The position numbers were made by a program, and so were the translations under genes. DNA of 23,577 nucleotides. Origin: DATAFF01 sp036257595. GTDB taxonomy: Bacteria; Pseudomonadota; Alphaproteobacteria; Rhizobiales; Aestuariivirgaceae. The notes under the pieces are model-generated. The model did not search any database. It saw only the letters and a list, made by a program, of their open reading frames with translations, and had not been told where the DNA came from. Below are positions 21,095 to 23,577 of this stretch, piece by piece. Positions within the stretch are counted from its first letter, which is position 1. Each line of letters begins with the position of its first letter. The DNA is taken from NCBI GenBank assembly GCA_036257595.1, contig DATAFF010000039.1, positions 1-23,577 on the forward strand, given 5' to 3'.

Positions 21095-23398
21095 TTGCCC
21101 AAGGCTCAACTGCTCGAGCTGTTTGGACGCGAGCGCGCGCTGAAATTGCCGCTGGCGATGCACGGGCTTGCCGCCATCAAGATCTCCGAGACGGCACTGC
21201 GCAATCTGATCACTGTGCTGATCGTGATGTTCCTGGTGACGCTCGGGACGGCGCTGACGCTGCAGCTCCTGGTCAGCCGCGACCACCATCTCAATGCCCA
21301 TAACCGCCAGTCGCTGATGCATCTCAAGATCGCCGCGAGCGAGCTGTCGGCGGTGCTCGGGGCGGGGGCCGGCCTTGCCGGCGCCAAACACAGGGTGCCG
21401 GACTCGGAGGACCTCGCCCAGGTGCTGCTGCCGCATGCGGTCGAGGCAGGGCGGATCTTCGCCATCATGGACGGGGCCGGCCGCATCCGGGCAACGGCGC
21501 CGGCCGACAGCGGGCTCGGCGGCAAGCGGCTGGCTGAGGTGTTCACGCCGGAATTCCTGGCGGCCGAGCCGGGCGAGGCAAGCGAGATGACCGAGACGAC
21601 GTTGATCGACGGCGAGAGGGCCTTCGTCAAGATGCAGTCGCTCAGCCCCTATCCCGGTAGCCTGCTGGTCATTCATCCGCGGGACGCGGTGCTCGGGGCC
21701 TGGCGCTCCGACGTGGCGCAGATCGTGACGCTGTTCGTGGTGACGCTCGGGGTGCTGGTGCTGCTCGGCGCGGCGTTCCATTGGCAGGCGGCGCGGGCGG
21801 CTGATGCCGACCGGACGCTGTCGGTCGCCACCGAGCGGCTCGACAAGGCGCTCGACCGCGGCCGCTGCGGCCTGTGGGACTGGGACATTGCGCGAGGGCG
21901 GATCTTCTGGTCGAAGTCGATGTTCGACATTCTCGGCCTCGAGCCGCAGGACGATGTCCTGACCTATGGCGCGGTGGCGCAGCGGCTCCATCCCGACGAT
22001 CCCTCGATCGATGCCCTGGTCGATCAGATGCTGCGCGGCGGCAAGCCGTCGATCGACCAGGAATTCCGCATGCAGCACCGGGCGGGCCATTGGGTGTGGC
22101 TGCGGGCGCGGTGCGAGCTGGCGGCAGCGCCTGGCGAGCAGGCACCGCATCTCGTGGGCATCGCCATCGACATCACCGAGCAGAAGCTCGCCGACCGGCT
22201 GAACCAGGAGGCGGAGATCCGCCTCAAGGATGCGATCGAGGCGATCTCGGAGGCCTTCGTGCTGTGGGATGCCGACAACCGGCTGGTGATCTGCAATTCG
22301 AAGTATCAGCAGTTCCATTCGCTGCCGTCGCAGGTCTGCCAGCCGCTCACCCCCTATGAAGACCTGGCGCGGGCCGCCAAGGAACCGCTGGTGCGCCAGC
22401 GCATGGCGCTCGGCGAGCTCGGCGACGGGCAGACTTTCGAGGTCCAGCTCGAGGACGGGCGGTGGCTGCAAATCAACGAGCGGCGCACCAAGGATGGCGG
22501 CTTCGTCTCGGTCGGCACCGACATCACGGCGCTGAAGCTGAACGAGGAGAAGCTCCTCGATTCCGAGCGCGAGCTGATGAACACGGTGCGCGACCTGCAG
22601 AAGTCGCGGCTGACGCTCGAGCAGCAATCGCAGCGGCTGGCCGATCTCGCCGAGAAATATTCGCGCGAGAAGACCAGGGCCGAGGCGGCCAACCGCTCGA
22701 AATCGGAGTTCCTCGCCAATATGAGCCATGAGCTCAGGACGCCGCTCAACGCCATCATCGGCTTCAGCGAGGTGATGGAGCAGCAGATTTTCGGGCCGAT
22801 CGCGACGGCGAAATATCTCGACTATGCCCGCGACATCCATCGCTCGGGGCAGTACCTCCTCGATGTCATCAACGACATTCTCGACATGTCGAAGATCGAG
22901 GCGGGAAGGATCAAGCTCGAGGTGGCGCGCTTCGATCTCGTGGCGATGATCGAGGATGCGCTGAGGATGATCGCGCCCAGAGCGCTCGAGGGCGGCGTGA
23001 AGATCGCCCGGGCGCTGCCGGCGAGCCTCGAGGTCACCGCCGATCGGCGGGCGCTCAAGCAGGTGCTGATCAACATCCTGGCCAATGGCGTCAAGTTCAC
23101 GCCCGATGGCGGCCAGGTGACGGTGGCGGTCAAGGCCGCGGGCGGAACCACCGAGATCGCCATCAGCGACACCGGGATCGGCATCGAGGCGAGCGAGCTG
23201 CCGAAGCTCGGACGGCCGTTCGAGCAGGTGGAGAACCAGTTTACCAAGACGCGGTCGGGCTCAGGCCTCGGCCTCGCCATCTCGAAATCGCTGGTCGAGC
23301 TGCATGACGGCACGATCGAGATCGACAGCGAGCCGGGGCGCGGCACGACGGTGACGATCGTGATCCCGGCACCGGAGCCGGGGTCGGCGGCGGCTTAG
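21095..23398 (+). CDS. Membrane PAS-domain sensor histidine kinase, PleC-like
   Basis: This is a 767-residue sensor kinase (TTG start). Transmembrane helices at about 35-60 and 207-230 bracket a periplasmic sensor region of about 145 residues. Two cytoplasmic PAS domains follow (about 250-365 and 375-480), then a coiled coil (about 481-535). The HisKA domain has H-box FLANMSHELRTPLNAIIGFS with phospho-acceptor His545. The ATPase has N-box QVLINILANGVKFT, DTGIGI and SGSGLGLAIS. The H-box flank (FGPIATAKYLDYARDIHRSG, INDILDMSKIEAGR) is of the PleC/DivJ cell-cycle kinase type of alphaproteobacteria. No response regulator is adjacent, which fits that orphan class. TTG 21095 follows GGTGGTGGGAA and the compositional switch to coding-like DNA; ATG 20915 would add 60 residues. 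The kinase call is firm, PleC orthology moderate. Confidence 0.88.
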   Translation: MPKAQLLELFGRERALKLPLAMHGLAAIKISETALRNLITVLIVMFLVTLGTALTLQLLVSRDHHLNAHNRQSLMHLKIAASELSAVLGAGAGLAGAKHRVPDSEDLAQVLLPHAVEAGRIFAIMDGAGRIRATAPADSGLGGKRLAEVFTPEFLAAEPGEASEMTETTLIDGERAFVKMQSLSPYPGSLLVIHPRDAVLGAWRSDVAQIVTLFVVTLGVLVLLGAAFHWQAARAADADRTLSVATERLDKALDRGRCGLWDWDIARGRIFWSKSMFDILGLEPQDDVLTYGAVAQRLHPDDPSIDALVDQMLRGGKPSIDQEFRMQHRAGHWVWLRARCELAAAPGEQAPHLVGIAIDITEQKLADRLNQEAEIRLKDAIEAISEAFVLWDADNRLVICNSKYQQFHSLPSQVCQPLTPYEDLARAAKEPLVRQRMALGELGDGQTFEVQLEDGRWLQINERRTKDGGFVSVGTDITALKLNEEKLLDSERELMNTVRDLQKSRLTLEQQSQRLADLAEKYSREKTRAEAANRSKSEFLANMSHELRTPLNAIIGFSEVMEQQIFGPIATAKYLDYARDIHRSGQYLLDVINDILDMSKIEAGRIKLEVARFDLVAMIEDALRMIAPRALEGGVKIARALPASLEVTADRRALKQVLINILANGVKFTPDGGQVTVAVKAAGGTTEIAISDTGIGIEASELPKLGRPFEQVENQFTKTRSGSGLGLAISKSLVELHDGTIEIDSEPGRGTTVTIVIPAPEPGSAAA

Positions 23399-23430
23399 TA
23401 AGAGTGAATAGTTGGTAGTGAGTAGCAAGA

Positions 23431-23535
<105 letters not shown>

Positions 23536-23577
23536 ACTTCTCCGATGGGGCCTTCGGGGATGCTCGGCACGGTCCCG

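Noticed and set aside
21017..22840. 607-residue minus-strand frame
   Set aside because: It is antisense to the histidine kinase PAS and HisKA regions and lacks any domain of its own.

Overview
The window looks like a piece of chromosome from an alphaproteobacterium of the Hyphomicrobiales (rhizobial/methylotroph type). The reasons are high GC, tightly packed operons with ATGA overlaps, a PleC-like histidine kinase, a trimethylamine/TMAO gene pair of the Methylocella/Roseobacter type, and intergenic heptamer repeats of a kind common in this order. No tRNA, rRNA, CRISPR array, transposase or integrase was seen.

Left block (1-4147): a divergent methylated-amine unit. tmm (minus, 3' end cut by the window edge) encodes trimethylamine monooxygenase. 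tdm (plus) encodes TMAO demethylase, a DUF1989 + GcvT-like fusion. A small cupin gene follows tdm by 17 nt. Tmm oxidises TMA to TMAO, and Tdm splits TMAO to dimethylamine and formaldehyde, which its folate domain can capture.

Middle block (4148-15303, all minus): read 5' to 3' it runs hpaB-type flavin monooxygenase > RidA-family protein > DUF1028 protein, then a structured repeat, then xdhA > xdhB > xdhC > a nucleoside-type (BMP/Nup-like) ABC importer (fused double ATPase and two permeases), then a lone vapD. Most junctions overlap by 4 nt or nearly touch, so this is probably two adjacent operons. Together they could import a purine-like or other N-heterocycle, hydroxylate it with a molybdenum enzyme, and process it further with flavin monooxygenase, Rid and Ntn-hydrolase-like steps. 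No substrate-binding protein and no flavin reductase lie in the window. The substrate is not known.

Right block (15304-23577): pepN (M1 aminopeptidase N, plus) converges on and overlaps a 931-residue protein of unknown function (minus). That gene has clearly lower GC, a perfect in-frame 24-bp tandem duplication, and a C-terminus that reads into the antisense of pepN. Divergent from it is a membrane PAS histidine kinase of the PleC type.

Three intergenic sites carry inverted 7-bp repeat arrays: GCAGTAG/CTACTGC at 4066-4147 and 23431-23534, and CGAATAG/CTATTCG at 12521-12729. The last encloses a four-hairpin element.
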